Source: Demequina salsinemoris
Lineage (GTDB): Bacteria; Actinomycetota; Actinomycetes; Actinomycetales; Demequinaceae
Assembly (NCBI RefSeq): GCF_000974805.1
Contig: NZ_BBQZ01000003.1
Span: 248,001 to 312,000, forward strand
Length of the DNA stretch: 64,000 nt
Direction of reading: 5' to 3'
The first letter of the stretch is position 1. Every line of letters starts with the position of its first letter. The notes below the pieces were generated by a model. The model made no database searches, was not told the DNA's origin, and saw nothing but the letters and a program-made list of their open reading frames with translations. Shown here piece after piece: positions 33,594 through 43,500 of this stretch. The translations under genes were made by a program, and so were the position numbers.

Positions 33594-35144
33594 ATGACAG
33601 ACCGCCTTCACCGCCTCGACGACGCATTCGACACCGCCCACGATGACGGGCTCGCCGACGGACCCCTTGCCGACGACCTGGACGTGGACCCCTCGCGGGC
33701 GGACGCCGTGCTCGAGCGCATCCTCTCCCGCTCCGGCACGGCCGTGAGCGAGGGCGTCACCGAGGTCACCGACTATGACGGCGACCAGTACGAGCGCGAG
33801 GAGCGCGCGGCCCTGCGGCGCGTCGCGGGGCTGTCCACCGAGCTCGAGGACGTCACCGAGGTCGAGTATCGGCAGCTGCGCCTCGAGCGCGTCGTGCTCG
33901 TCGGCCAGTGGTCGCACGGCACGGTCCAGGACGCGGAGATCGGCCTGCGGGAGCTCGCGGCCCTCGCGGAGACCGCCGGCTCCGAGGTCCTCGACGGCGT
34001 GCTCCAGCGTCGTCCTCATCCCGACCCCGCGACCTACATCGGCTCCGGAAAGGCGCAGGAGGTCCACGACCTCGTCAAGGCGGTCGGCGCGGACACCGTC
34101 ATCGTGAACGACGACCTCGCGCCCAGCCAGCGCCGCGCGCTCGAGGACGTCATCAAGGTCAAGGTCATCGACAGGACCGCGCTGATCCTCGACATCTTCG
34201 CCCAGCACGCGAAGTCCCGAGAGGGCAAGGCTCAGGTCGAGCTCGCGCAGCTCGAGTACCTCCTGCCTCGACTGCGAGGCTGGGGTGAGTCGATGTCCCG
34301 CCAGGCCGGCGGCCGGGTCGCGGGTGGTGAGGGCATCGGCTCGCGCGGTCCCGGTGAGACCAAGATCGAGCTCGATCGCCGCCGCATCCGGACCCGCATG
34401 GCGATGCTGCGCCGCCAGATCAAGGCCATGGAACCAGCGCGAGCCGTCCGCCGAGAACGTCGCCTCGGACTGCCGAACGTCGCGATCGTCGGTTACACGA
34501 ACGCGGGCAAGTCGTCCCTGCTCAATCGCGTCACCGGCGCGGGAGTGCTCGTCGAGAACGCGCTCTTCGCGACCCTGGATCCCACGGTCCGCCGATCCCA
34601 GACGCCCGACGGGCGCGCCTTCACCGTCTCCGACACCGTCGGCTTCGTGAAGGACCTGCCCCACCAGCTCGTCGCGGCGTTCGCGTCGACGCTCGAGGAG
34701 GCGGCGAATGCGGACCTGATCCTGCACGTCGTCGACGCCGCTCACCCCGACCCCGAGGGGCAGATCCGCGCGGTGCACGAGGTGCTCGCGGATGTCCCTG
34801 GCGCGACCGACGTGCCCGAGCTTCTCGTGCTCAACAAGTGCGACGTCGCGGACCCCGCGACAGTCCTCCAGCTGCGGTCGCGGCGTGAACGGACCGTCGA
34901 GGTGTCGGCGCTCACGGGCGAGGGCGTCGAGGAGCTCATGGACGTCATCGGCGCGATGCTCCCGCGCCCTGGCGTCAAGGTCGACCTCGTCGTCCCTTAC
35001 ACGCGAGGGGACCTCATCAGCGAGGCGCACACCCACGGAGAGGTCCTCGGCGAGAGTCACGAGGCGACGGGCACCCACCTGATCGCGCTCGTCGACGAGG
35101 CGCTCGCCGCACGCCTGGAGGCGAGCGCGGCGGACGCCTCGTGA
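33594..35144 (+). CDS. hflX: Ribosome-associated GTPase HflX
   Basis: HflX (516 residues) splits stalled 70S/100S ribosomes. The N-terminal HflX domain contains the conserved GSGKAQE and TKIELDRRRIR segments. The G domain starts near residue 295 with G1 GYTNAGKSS at 300-308, then DTVGFVKDLP (G3) and NKCD (G4). A ~75-residue acidic N-terminal extension precedes the family core. It overlaps dinG by 4 bases. It follows the miaB-miaA-dapF group as in relatives, with two genes inserted between. Confidence 0.95.
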   Translation: MTDRLHRLDDAFDTAHDDGLADGPLADDLDVDPSRADAVLERILSRSGTAVSEGVTEVTDYDGDQYEREERAALRRVAGLSTELEDVTEVEYRQLRLERVVLVGQWSHGTVQDAEIGLRELAALAETAGSEVLDGVLQRRPHPDPATYIGSGKAQEVHDLVKAVGADTVIVNDDLAPSQRRALEDVIKVKVIDRTALILDIFAQHAKSREGKAQVELAQLEYLLPRLRGWGESMSRQAGGRVAGGEGIGSRGPGETKIELDRRRIRTRMAMLRRQIKAMEPARAVRRERRLGLPNVAIVGYTNAGKSSLLNRVTGAGVLVENALFATLDPTVRRSQTPDGRAFTVSDTVGFVKDLPHQLVAAFASTLEEAANADLILHVVDAAHPDPEGQIRAVHEVLADVPGATDVPELLVLNKCDVADPATVLQLRSRRERTVEVSALTGEGVEELMDVIGAMLPRPGVKVDLVVPYTRGDLISEAHTHGEVLGESHEATGTHLIALVDEALAARLEASAADAS

Positions 35145-37186
35145 CGTCGTCCCGCGGCGTGCGGGCCGAGGACGCCGGCACGGACGATGTGGCGGTCGCC
35201 GTCGCGGACGGCGCTCAGGCAGCTGGTGTCACGGTGGACGGCATCACAGTCGAAGACCCTCACCAGGTCGCGGAGCTGCTCGAGGCCGCGGTCGAGGCCC
35301 TGGCGGGCCGACCGCGCGAGGGCCAGCAGAGGATGGCCGCCGTGGTGGCGAAGGCGCTTCACGACGGCGAGCATGCGCTCGTCCAGGCGGGCACGGGCAC
35401 CGGAAAGTCTCTCGGCTACCTCGTTCCCGCCGTCGCGCACGCGGTGCGCACGGGACAGCGCATCGTCGTGTCGACCGCGACGCTCGCGCTTCAGCGCCAG
35501 GTCTACACCAAGGATCTGCCGATGGTGCTCGATGCCCTCGAGCCGGTCCTCGGCAAACGGCCTGGCACCGCGCTGTTCAAGGGGCGCTCGAACTACTTGT
35601 GCGTGCATCGTCTCGGGGGAGGCTACCCCGAGCCCGACGACGACCGGCTGTTCGATGTCGGCCCCACGAGCGAGCTCGGGCGCGAGGTCGCGCGCCTGCA
35701 CCAGTGGGCGGATGAGACGGAGACCGGCGACCGCGACGACCTGGTCCCGGGGGTGTCCGGCAGGGCGTGGGCGCAGGTGTCGGTGTCGGGCCGGGAGTGC
35801 CTCGACAGCAAGTGCCCCATGGCGGAGGAGTGCTTCTCGCAGCGCGCCCGCAAGGATGCGTCCGAGGCGCGGATCGTCGTGACGAATCACGCCGTGCTGG
35901 GCGTTCAGGCGGCGAGTCACGACCTGCTGGGCGAGCACGACGTGCTCATCGTCGATGAGGCGCACGAGCTCGTGCAGCGCATCACCTCGGCCGCGACCCA
36001 CGAGCTGACCGTCCGCGGGCTCGATCGCGCCGCGAGCGCGGTGCGGCGGTGCGGCAAGACGACGGACGATCTCGACCGTGCGGCCCGCGCCGTCGACTCG
36101 GCCCTCGGCGATCTCGCCGTGGGTCGCCTGCGGCGGGGGATGCCCGAGGAGCTCGCGGCCGCCGTCGAGCTCGTCCGTGGGGCGGCCCGAGCGCTGCTCA
36201 CCGAGGTCGCGAAGACGCAGGAGCAGGCGGGCGCCGCGGCGAAGATGGCGAGCGCCGCCCTCACCGAGATCACGGACGTGTGCGGGGAGCTTCAGGGGGA
36301 GGAGGGGCGCTACGTCATCTGGCTCGCCCCGCCCGATGGCGAGTACGACGAGGAGCGGCCTTCCCGCATCGTCGCCGCGCCCCTCGACGTGGCGGCGCTC
36401 ATCGGGCACCGGCTCGTCGAGGAGAAGGCGGCTGTGTTCACCTCGGCGACGCTCGCGCTCGGCGGCGGCTTCGACTCGATCGCGCGGCACCTCGGCATGG
36501 ACGACCCCGTGACCCTCGACGCTGGCAGCCCCTTCGACTACGGGAAGCAGGGCATCCTCTACGTCGCGTCGCATCTCCCGCGCCCGACGCAGGGCGGGAT
36601 CTCGGACGAGGCGATCGACGAGCTCGTCGCGCTCGTTGAGGCGGCTGGCGGGCGGACTCTCGGCCTGTTCAGCTCGCACCGGGCGGCGCAGGCCGCGACC
36701 GACGCGGTGCGCGAGCGCCTGGACCTGCCCGTGCTCAACCAGAAGGACGACCAGCTTCCGACGCTCGTGAAGCAGTTCGCGGAGGACCCCCGCGCGTGCC
36801 TCTTCGGGTCCACCTCGCTGTGGCAGGGCATCGATGTCCCGGGGCCGACGGCCTCGCTCGTCGTGATCGACCGCATCCCGTTCCCGCGGCCGGACGACCC
36901 GGTGTCGCAGGCGCGGACGGAGGCGGTGGGTGCGGCCGGCGGCAACGGGTTCATGGCGGTGAGCGCCACGCACGCGGCGCTGCTGATGGCCCAGGGGTCG
37001 GGGCGCCTGATCCGGTCGATGGACGATCGTGGCGTCGTGGCCGTGCTGGACTCGCGCCTGAGGACCGCACGCTACGGAGGGTTCCTCGCCCGGTCGATGC
37101 CGCCGCTGTGGGGCACCACGGATCGCGACGCCGTGCTGGGTGCGCTCAGGCGCCTGGACGATGCGGCGTGCGCCGACGGTCGCTGA
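35141..37186 (+). CDS. dinG: DinG-family Fe-S ATP-dependent helicase
   Basis: A 681-residue superfamily 2 helicase of the XPD/DinG group. Walker A AGTGTGKS is at residues 83-90 and DEAH at 272-275. Four cysteines between them (LCVHR, ECLD, KCP, ECF) are the expected 4Fe-4S ligands. Motifs V/VI appear in TSLWQGIDVPG and QGSGRLIRS. These enzymes unwind DNA with 5' overhangs, R-loops and D-loops during repair. The start GTG overlaps hflX. No LexA box was found upstream; lexA itself lies convergent, 3 bases away. Confidence 0.94.
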   Translation: MTSSRGVRAEDAGTDDVAVAVADGAQAAGVTVDGITVEDPHQVAELLEAAVEALAGRPREGQQRMAAVVAKALHDGEHALVQAGTGTGKSLGYLVPAVAHAVRTGQRIVVSTATLALQRQVYTKDLPMVLDALEPVLGKRPGTALFKGRSNYLCVHRLGGGYPEPDDDRLFDVGPTSELGREVARLHQWADETETGDRDDLVPGVSGRAWAQVSVSGRECLDSKCPMAEECFSQRARKDASEARIVVTNHAVLGVQAASHDLLGEHDVLIVDEAHELVQRITSAATHELTVRGLDRAASAVRRCGKTTDDLDRAARAVDSALGDLAVGRLRRGMPEELAAAVELVRGAARALLTEVAKTQEQAGAAAKMASAALTEITDVCGELQGEEGRYVIWLAPPDGEYDEERPSRIVAAPLDVAALIGHRLVEEKAAVFTSATLALGGGFDSIARHLGMDDPVTLDAGSPFDYGKQGILYVASHLPRPTQGGISDEAIDELVALVEAAGGRTLGLFSSHRAAQAATDAVRERLDLPVLNQKDDQLPTLVKQFAEDPRACLFGSTSLWQGIDVPGPTASLVVIDRIPFPRPDDPVSQARTEAVGAAGGNGFMAVSATHAALLMAQGSGRLIRSMDDRGVVAVLDSRLRTARYGGFLARSMPPLWGTTDRDAVLGALRRLDDAACADGR

Positions 37187-37189
37187 GGC

Positions 37190-37906
37190 TCAGAGCCGTC
37201 GCATCACCGAGACGACCTTGCCCATGATCTGAGCGTGCGTGCCGTCGATAGGCGTGTACGCAGGATTGTGGGGCATGAGCCAGACCTGGCCGTCCCGACG
37301 GCGGAAGGTCTTGACCGTCGCCTCGTCGTCGAGCAGCGCCGCGACGATGTCGCCGTTCTCGCAGGTCGCCTGGCGGCGCACCACGACCCAGTCGCCGTCG
37401 CAGATCGCGGCGTCGATCATCGAGTCCCCGGAGACGTTCAGCATGAACAGCTCGCCCTCGCCGGTGAGCTGGCGGGGGAGGGTGAACACGTCCTCGACGG
37501 CCTGGTCCGCGAGGATGGGCCCACCGGCGGCGATGCGGCCGACGAGCGGGACCCCGACGGTCGGGCCGTCCGTCACGGCCGAAGGCAGGTCGATGACGTC
37601 GTGCGACGGTGCAGCGGTCACGGCAGCCGGCTCCTCCGGCATCACGACCTCGATCGCGCGCGGTCGGTTCGGGTCGCGGCGCAGGAAGCCCTTGGACTCG
37701 AGCGCGCTCAGCTGATGCTTCACCGACGAGGTCGACGTGAGGCCCACGGCCTCGCCGATCTCCCGCATCGACGGCGGATAGCCGCGCGAGGCGACCGAGT
37801 CCCGGATGTGCTCGAGGATGAGGCGCTGCCTGTCGGTGAGCGCCCTCTCCGCATGCACGTCGGGGAACGCGTGGATCGTCGCGTCCTGCCGATCGCCGTC
37901 AGCCAT
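37190..37906 (-). CDS. lexA: LexA repressor
   Basis: LexA (238 residues) represses SOS genes and cleaves itself when RecA is active. The winged helix-turn-helix spans about 24-88. The scissile Ala127-Gly128 lies in RIAAGGP, and the Ser162/Lys199 dyad in SGDSMIDA and ATVKTF. A ~22-residue N-terminal extension and a ~30-residue linker are typical of actinobacteria. GGAGG lies upstream of the ATG. Three LexA boxes lie in the divergent region between lexA and the LysM gene. Confidence 0.97.
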   Translation of the reverse strand: MADGDRQDATIHAFPDVHAERALTDRQRLILEHIRDSVASRGYPPSMREIGEAVGLTSTSSVKHQLSALESKGFLRRDPNRPRAIEVVMPEEPAAVTAAPSHDVIDLPSAVTDGPTVGVPLVGRIAAGGPILADQAVEDVFTLPRQLTGEGELFMLNVSGDSMIDAAICDGDWVVVRRQATCENGDIVAALLDDEATVKTFRRRDGQVWLMPHNPAYTPIDGTHAQIMGKVVSVMRRL

Positions 37907-37986
37907 GGTGCCGCCCTCCGTTAGCCCGGGGATGTCAGACCCCGGTGTTTGCCTTGTCTCGAACCTAGATCAGTTGAGTGGCGAAA

Positions 37987-38002
37987 TCAAACACATGTTC
38001 GA
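37987..38002. promoter_or_regulatory. LexA box 1 (lexA side)
   Basis: TCAAACACATGTTCGA matches TCGAAC-N4-GTTCGA with one mismatch, about 80 bases upstream of the lexA start. Confidence 0.85.
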
Positions 38003-38038
38003 CCGTGTCTTGTGAATGTGGCTGCTCGGTGCTACAAC

Positions 38039-38054
38039 TAGAACATACGTTCGA
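38039..38054. promoter_or_regulatory. LexA box 2
   Basis: TAGAACATACGTTCGA matches the SOS box with two changes in the left arm; it directly abuts box 3. Confidence 0.8.
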
Positions 38055-38070
38055 TAGAACAGGTGTTCGA
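38055..38070. promoter_or_regulatory. LexA box 3 (LysM gene side)
   Basis: TAGAACAGGTGTTCGA matches the SOS box with two changes in the left arm. It ends one base before the AGGAGG of the LysM gene, so a bound LexA would block the start of that transcript. Confidence 0.8.
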
Positions 38071-38081
38071 AGGAGGATGAC

Positions 38082-38402
38082 ATGTCGATCGGAACCATGA
38101 CAGTGACGGCGCCCCGCACCGCTTCCGCACGCCTTCGTCGGGCTGTGGTCCTGATGGTCCTCGTCGCGTTGGGGATGCTCGTGGCACCGCGCGCGATCGC
38201 GGGCTCCGACGAGGTGCCCGTCGAGGCCGCTCTGTCGACCTACACCGTCGCGACCGGCGACACGCTGTGGGGTCTTGCCTCGGCGTTGACCCCGGCGGGC
38301 GAGGACGTGGCGGAGACGGTCGCGGAGCTCGTGGAGCTCAACAGGATGTCCGACTCGGCGCTGATGGCCGGGGAGCAGATCCTCATCCCGCTCGTCGGGT
38401 GA
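38082..38402 (+). CDS. SOS-controlled LysM protein, likely division inhibitor (YneA/DivS-like)
   Basis: A 106-residue protein with one membrane helix (about 20-40) and a LysM domain (~53-105, [15 protein letters not shown] to ILIPLVG). ATG 38082 has AGGAGG five bases upstream. It is divergent from lexA and shares its LexA boxes. The same place and build are found for YneA in Bacillus, DivS in Corynebacterium and Rv2719c in Mycobacterium, which delay septation after DNA damage. Sequence identity among these is low, so the call rests on layout and regulation. Confidence 0.88.
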   Translation: MSIGTMTVTAPRTASARLRRAVVLMVLVALGMLVAPRAIAGSDEVPVEAALSTYTVATGDTLWGLASALTPAGEDVAETVAELVELNRMSDSALMAGEQILIPLVG

Positions 38403-38529
38403 GCCGCGGCGGTGCCTGATGAGCTCCGCAGCCTCGTCTCGACCGCTCGCTCGCGCTGCGCGCGCGACGCCCGTCGTAGCGGGCTCACCGCCTTCGATGC
38501 GGTATGTGCGTGACTGGTGTGAAACGTGG

Positions 38530-38535
38530 GAGAGT
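38530..38535 (+). promoter_or_regulatory. -10-like GAGAGT before nrdR
   Basis: GAGAGT is followed by six bases and the ATG of nrdR. It fits the spacing of other leaderless starts, but the hexamer is weak. Confidence 0.35.
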
Positions 38536-38541
38536 AGGGGC

Positions 38542-39003
38542 ATGTATTGCCCGTTCTGCAGGAACCCTGACTCCAGGGTCGTCGACTCGCGTGTCGCCGA
38601 CGATGGTGGCCAGATCCGCCGGCGTCGCGAGTGCCCCAACTGCGGCAAGCGCTTCTCGACCGTCGAGACCCCGACACTGATGGTGGTCAAGCGCACCGGG
38701 GTGTCCGAGCCCTTCAGCCGTGACAAGGTCGTCACCGGAGTGCGGAAGGCGTGCCAGGGGCGCCCTGTGAGCGACGACGACCTCGTGAAGCTGGCCTACC
38801 GGGTGGAGGACACCATCCGTGAAGGTGGCCAGGCCGAGATCAACGCGCTCGACATCGGTCGCGCGATCCTGGAGCCGCTGCGCGATCTCGATGAGATCGC
38901 CTACCTCAGGTTCGCGAGCGTCTACCAGAGCTTCGACACGCTCGATGACTTCCAGGCCGCCATCGACCGGCTGCGCGCCGAGGATGCCGAGCGCGACAGC
39001 TGA
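38542..39003 (+). CDS. nrdR: Transcriptional repressor NrdR
   Basis: NrdR (153 residues) senses ATP/dATP and represses ribonucleotide reductase genes. The N-terminal zinc ribbon has C3, C6, C31 and C34, and the ATP-cone domain covers about residues 47-137. The start at ATG 38542 gives the invariant MYCPFC beginning; the frame is open upstream but unrelated. The lexA-LysM-nrdR order is conserved in actinobacteria. Confidence 0.97.
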   Translation: MYCPFCRNPDSRVVDSRVADDGGQIRRRRECPNCGKRFSTVETPTLMVVKRTGVSEPFSRDKVVTGVRKACQGRPVSDDDLVKLAYRVEDTIREGGQAEINALDIGRAILEPLRDLDEIAYLRFASVYQSFDTLDDFQAAIDRLRAEDAERDS

Positions 39004-39039
39004 CCTCGGCCTGCGCGCAAGTGTCGTGCGAGACGAGAG

Positions 39040-39075
39040 AACCCGCCGCGGACCGAGGTCCGGGGCGGGTTCTTC
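39040..39075 (+). terminator. Terminator between nrdR and serA
   Basis: Two 15-base arms (39040-39054 and 39057-39071) pair with one mismatch, AACCCGCC at the base, followed by CTTCT. The two genes are convergent, so the structure can end both transcripts. Confidence 0.8.
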
Positions 39076-39090
39076 TGCGAGAGGCGTGCT

Positions 39091-40296
39091 TCAGGAGACG
39101 ACGCGGACCTTCACGGTGCCGGGCATCGCGCGAAGCTCGTCGACGGCCTCGCGGCTCAGCCCCGACGCGACGTCGGTGACCACGTAGCCGAGATCGCCGC
39201 GCGTGGACAGCATCTGGGCGTCGATGTTCACGCCGTGAGCGGCGAACACCTGGTTGACCGCGGCGAGCACGCCGGGGACGTTGGCGTGCAGATGGGCGAC
39301 ACGGTGCGAGCCCTGGAGCTGCTCGAGCGACTGGCTCGGAAGATTCACGGACAGCGACGTGGAGGCGTACTTCACGTAGTCGCGCAGGCGGGAGGCCACG
39401 AACTGGCCGATGTCGCGCTGCGCCTCCTCGGTCGATCCGCCGATATGCGGCGTCAGGATCACGTTGCGCTTGCCGCGGAGGGGCGACTCGAACAGGTCGC
39501 CCTTCTTCTTCGGCTCCACGGGGAAGACGTCGAGGGCGGCGCCCCCGACCTGGCCCGACTCGAGGGCGTCGCCAAGGGCGTCCATGTCGGTGATGAAGCC
39601 GCGCGAGAGGTTGAGGAACTTCGCGCCGGGCTTCATCGCGGCGAACTGCTCGCGACCGAAGAAGTCCTGGTTGCCTGCGCGACCGTCGACGTGCAGCGTG
39701 ACGATGTCGGCCTCGCCGAGAAGCGCCTCAAGCGAGGGCATCGGGGTGGCGTTGCCCAGCGCGAGCTTCTCGGCGGTGTCGTAGAAGATCACGTTCATGC
39801 CGAGCGCCTCGGCGATGACGGACAGCTGCGAGCCGATGTTGCCGTAGCCGACGATGCCCAGCGTGCGCCCGCGGATCTCGTGGGCGCCCTCGGCCGACTT
39901 CGACCAGACGCCCTCGTGCATCTGGTTGTTGTGCTCGGCGAGGCGGCGGGTGAGGGAGATCATCTCCGACACGGCCATCTCGACGACGGAGCGGGTGTTC
40001 TGGAACGGGGCGTTGAACGCGGCGACACCGTGACGCGCTGCGGCGCCCAGGTCGATCTGGTTCGTGCCGATCGAGAACGCGCCGACCGCGAGCAGCGAGG
40101 GCGAGGCCTCGATGACCCGCTCGGTCAGGTGGGTCTTGGAGCGGATGCCGAGCAGCTCGACGCCGTCGAGGGCGGCGATGAGCTCGTCCTCGTCCATCGC
40201 TCCGACGTGGTTGTCCACCTCGATGCCGGCCTTGGTGAGGACCTCGGTGGCACGGGGGTGCAGGGATTCAAGGAGAAGTGCGCGCACGAGCGTCAT
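39091..40296 (-). CDS. serA: D-3-phosphoglycerate dehydrogenase
   Basis: SerA (401 residues) starts serine synthesis from 3-phosphoglycerate. The NAD loop GYGNIG is at 150-155. The catalytic region shows LSRGFI and TPHIGGSTEEAQ, and a C-terminal ACT domain (~330-401) gives serine feedback. Length and sequence resemble the E. coli-type enzyme, not the 528-residue form of mycobacteria. The start at 40296 is set by the family N-terminus; a weak GAGAG lies next to it. A near-perfect palindrome lies 50-75 bases upstream. Confidence 0.94.
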   Translation of the reverse strand: MTLVRALLLESLHPRATEVLTKAGIEVDNHVGAMDEDELIAALDGVELLGIRSKTHLTERVIEASPSLLAVGAFSIGTNQIDLGAAARHGVAAFNAPFQNTRSVVEMAVSEMISLTRRLAEHNNQMHEGVWSKSAEGAHEIRGRTLGIVGYGNIGSQLSVIAEALGMNVIFYDTAEKLALGNATPMPSLEALLGEADIVTLHVDGRAGNQDFFGREQFAAMKPGAKFLNLSRGFITDMDALGDALESGQVGGAALDVFPVEPKKKGDLFESPLRGKRNVILTPHIGGSTEEAQRDIGQFVASRLRDYVKYASTSLSVNLPSQSLEQLQGSHRVAHLHANVPGVLAAVNQVFAAHGVNIDAQMLSTRGDLGYVVTDVASGLSREAVDELRAMPGTVKVRVVS

Positions 40297-40347
40297 ACTC
40301 TCGCAAAACCGGCGAAGCACCAACTTCGCGCTATGCCGCGCCGTCGC

Positions 40348-40372
40348 CGCGGGGGCTCGCGAGCCTCCCGCG
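40348..40372. repeat. GC-rich palindrome in the serA / surface protein intergenic region
   Basis: GGCTCGCGAGCC (40354-40365) is a perfect 12-bp palindrome, extended by CGCGGG and CCCGCG on the two sides with one bulged T. It lies between the divergent serA and giant surface protein genes. It could be an operator or a leader hairpin. Confidence 0.6.
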
Positions 40373-40501
40373 CCGAGAGATGCTTGGCACTCTCCGAACG
40401 TTCCCATTATCGCGAGCGCTATCGGTTTCGCGGAGTTACCGTGAATTGACGCGACAACGTCGTCCGTCACGACGCAGGCATGGGGCTTGGAGGGGTCATC
40501 T

Positions 40502-43500
40502 ATGCGCAGATCGAGGGCGGCCTTCTCCGGGCTGGTGGCGGGCGTGCTCGCGCTCGGGATGTGCGCCGCGGTCGCCGCGCCCGCGTCGGCGGAGGACCCT
40601 GCAGTGCTCGGCATCACGAAGTCGGCGAGCACCGAGGAGGTCGTGCCGGGAGAGACCTTCGACTTCATCGTCGACGTGTCGTGCACGTATTCGGGCGTGG
40701 TCGCCAACGCGGGGTGCACCAACGCCCAGATGGTGGATCAGATCCCCGCCGGGCTGACCCCGATCAACGTGTCGGTCAACAACTACTCGGACGTGAGCAC
40801 GTCGATCGACGGCCAAACCGTGACCGTCGACTTCACGAGCGCGTTCGATGACCCCGCAGGCGGCCAGGGCATGATCCAGGGCAGCACGGCGGAGATCATC
40901 ATCACCGTGCGGGTCGACGATCTGCCGTACTCCGCCGACGGCGTGCTCCTGACGAACGAGGCGGTCTTCACCGCGACGAATCCGGACACCGACGATGTCT
41001 CGGCTGAGGCGATCGTCGTTCCTGAGGTCCCGCTCGAGCTCGAGACCACGATCGACAAGTCCTTCTCGCCGACCGAGGCCATGGCGCTTCGGGGTGAGGC
41101 GACCACCGCGACGCTCACCGCGACGAACTCCTCGACCGAGGGCGCCGCCGAGATGGTGGTGACCGACCCCGCCGACCCCGCCGCGGACCCCAGCGTCTTC
41201 GACTCGCTCGCGCTGACCGACGTGACGGTGGTCGAGTTTCCCGCGTCCGCGGACCGGGTCCAGGTGGAGGTCTACGTCGACGGCGCGTGGGTGTCCGGGC
41301 CGGTCTCCTCGGTCGCGGAGATTCCCGCGGGCGTGGACGCCGCTGACGTCGAGGGCGTGCGGCTCACCTTCACGAGCTCGACCGGTGACCTGATCGAGCC
41401 GGGCGCGGCCGCCGAGATCGACCTCGGCTTCGAGCAGCGTGATCTCGGGGCGGTCGACGAGGAGATCGCGGTCGACAACACCGCGTCGTCCGAGGTCTCG
41501 CGCGACGACGTGGTCGCGACGGCCACCGGCGACGCGACCTACACGATCACGGAGAACATCCCGCAGGTCGAGGCGACGAAGACCATCACCCCGGACACCG
41601 CGCCGCACGGAGACTCGTTCGTGGCGGACCTCACCGCCGAGAACTCGTGGACCTCGACCCTCGACTCCTTGTCGGTGATCGAGCCCGCGGCGCCGCAGGA
41701 GTTCGACGACTCGATGTCCTTCGGAGGCTTCACCGAGGCGCCGACCTGGCCAGCCGGGGCGACGAGCGCCTCGATCACCTACGACACGGACGGTGGCGAG
41801 GAGACCTACGCGTTCGCGAACGGGGAGATCCCCACGCTTCCCTCGGACCTCGACTCGGTGAACGGCTTCAGGATCGACTTCGAGGGATCGATCGAGCCGG
41901 GGGCCACCGCCGAGGTGGGAGTGGTGCTGGGCACGGATCCCGACGACCCGAACCTGGTCACGACGCACGACAACGTCGTGGACGTCGAGGGCGTGAGCGG
42001 TGACGTGACCGGGGACGACTCCGCGGACGACAGCTTCACGACCTATCTCGCCGTGCTCATGACCCAGCAGGACAAGTCGATCACGCCGAGCACGATCCTC
42101 GGGACGGCGGGGCAGTGGGTGGTCGCGACGCTGCCAGGCGGCACCGAGGACTTCCCCGACTCCACCCCGCTTCCCGACGACTTCTCGACCGTCGGCTCGG
42201 ACACGATCGTGATCCAGGACCCCGCCGCGACCGGCGTCGATGACGACACCCCGGTCGCGAGCGACTTCTGGGACAGGTTCGATCCCACCGAGATCGCCGA
42301 CGTCGAGGTGCTCGACGACAGCACGCTCACCGTGAACTACTGGGACGGCTCGGAATGGGTGCCGCTCGCGGGCCCCGTCGAGGGGCCGACGATCTGGTCG
42401 TTCGACATCGAGGGAAGCGGCGTCGACCCCTCGGACATCGGCGGCCTGCAGTTCGTCTTCGAGTCCGAGTCCGAGGACGGCTTCGAGCCAGGGACCGACC
42501 TGCAGCCGAACATCGTCTTCGAGCTGTCCGAGACCATCTATGGCACCGATCCGTTCGTGCTCACGAACTGTGCGACCACCGCGGCCGACGCTGACGACGC
42601 CGACGCGGCCATCTCCGATCAAGGATGCGACACGATCGAGATCATCCCGATCGATCCCGAGGGCGGAGGCGGCGACGGCGCGGGAGGCACCGGCGAGTAC
42701 ATCGCCAAGGACATCGATGAGGAGTACGTGTCGGCGCGCACCGGCGACGAGATCGGCGTCACGATCGACTGGTCCACCGGCGGTGCGGCGGATGTCGACT
42801 CGATGACGCTGTCGGACATCCCCGATCCCGACGAGGACACGATCGAGGACTCCTTCTACGACGCGTTCGACCTCGTGTCGATCGAGCCGATCACGACGTC
42901 GACGGACCCGCTGATCCAGTGGGACAAGGTCGCGAAGGTCGAGCTGTACCGGGAGGGCCAAGGGTGGGTCGACGCCGAGAACGACCCGTGCCCGGCCGCA
43001 TGCGACGGATCGTTCCCCGGCTACACCCTCACCGATGCGGAGCGGGCCGACACGATCGCATTTCGGCTGGTGTTCGTCGAGGGCTCGGCGCGCGAGACCA
43101 CGACCGACCCCACGGCGCCGCCGGTCGGCTCAGGCGTCGCGCGCTCGATCGACGGCGAGCGCGAGGTGAGCGCCACGTTCGAGATCCGTGACGACCGCAG
43201 GTCCGACGGGTCGCCTGTGACGGGGCACGACTTCTACAACGAGGACGACGAGGCGCTGATCAGGGACGATGCCGGCGCGCAGATGGTCGTGGGGGAGGAG
43301 ACCTTCACTGACGGCGACAGCGACGTCATCACGATCCTCGACGTGCCGCTCAACACGAGCATCGACAAGCAGTGGGATGGCGGTCCGGTCGGCGTCCCCA
43401 TCCCGGGCAGCCAGGATCCGGCCGACTATCCGTCGACGCGCGTGACGCTGACCGCGACCAACCTGACGCAGGCCCGCGTCGACAGCATGGTGGTGACGGA

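Noticed and set aside
40396..40403. GAACGTTC, possible LexA site upstream of the giant surface protein
   Set aside because: It is an 8-base palindrome lacking the four-base spacer of the SOS box; only half-site similarity.
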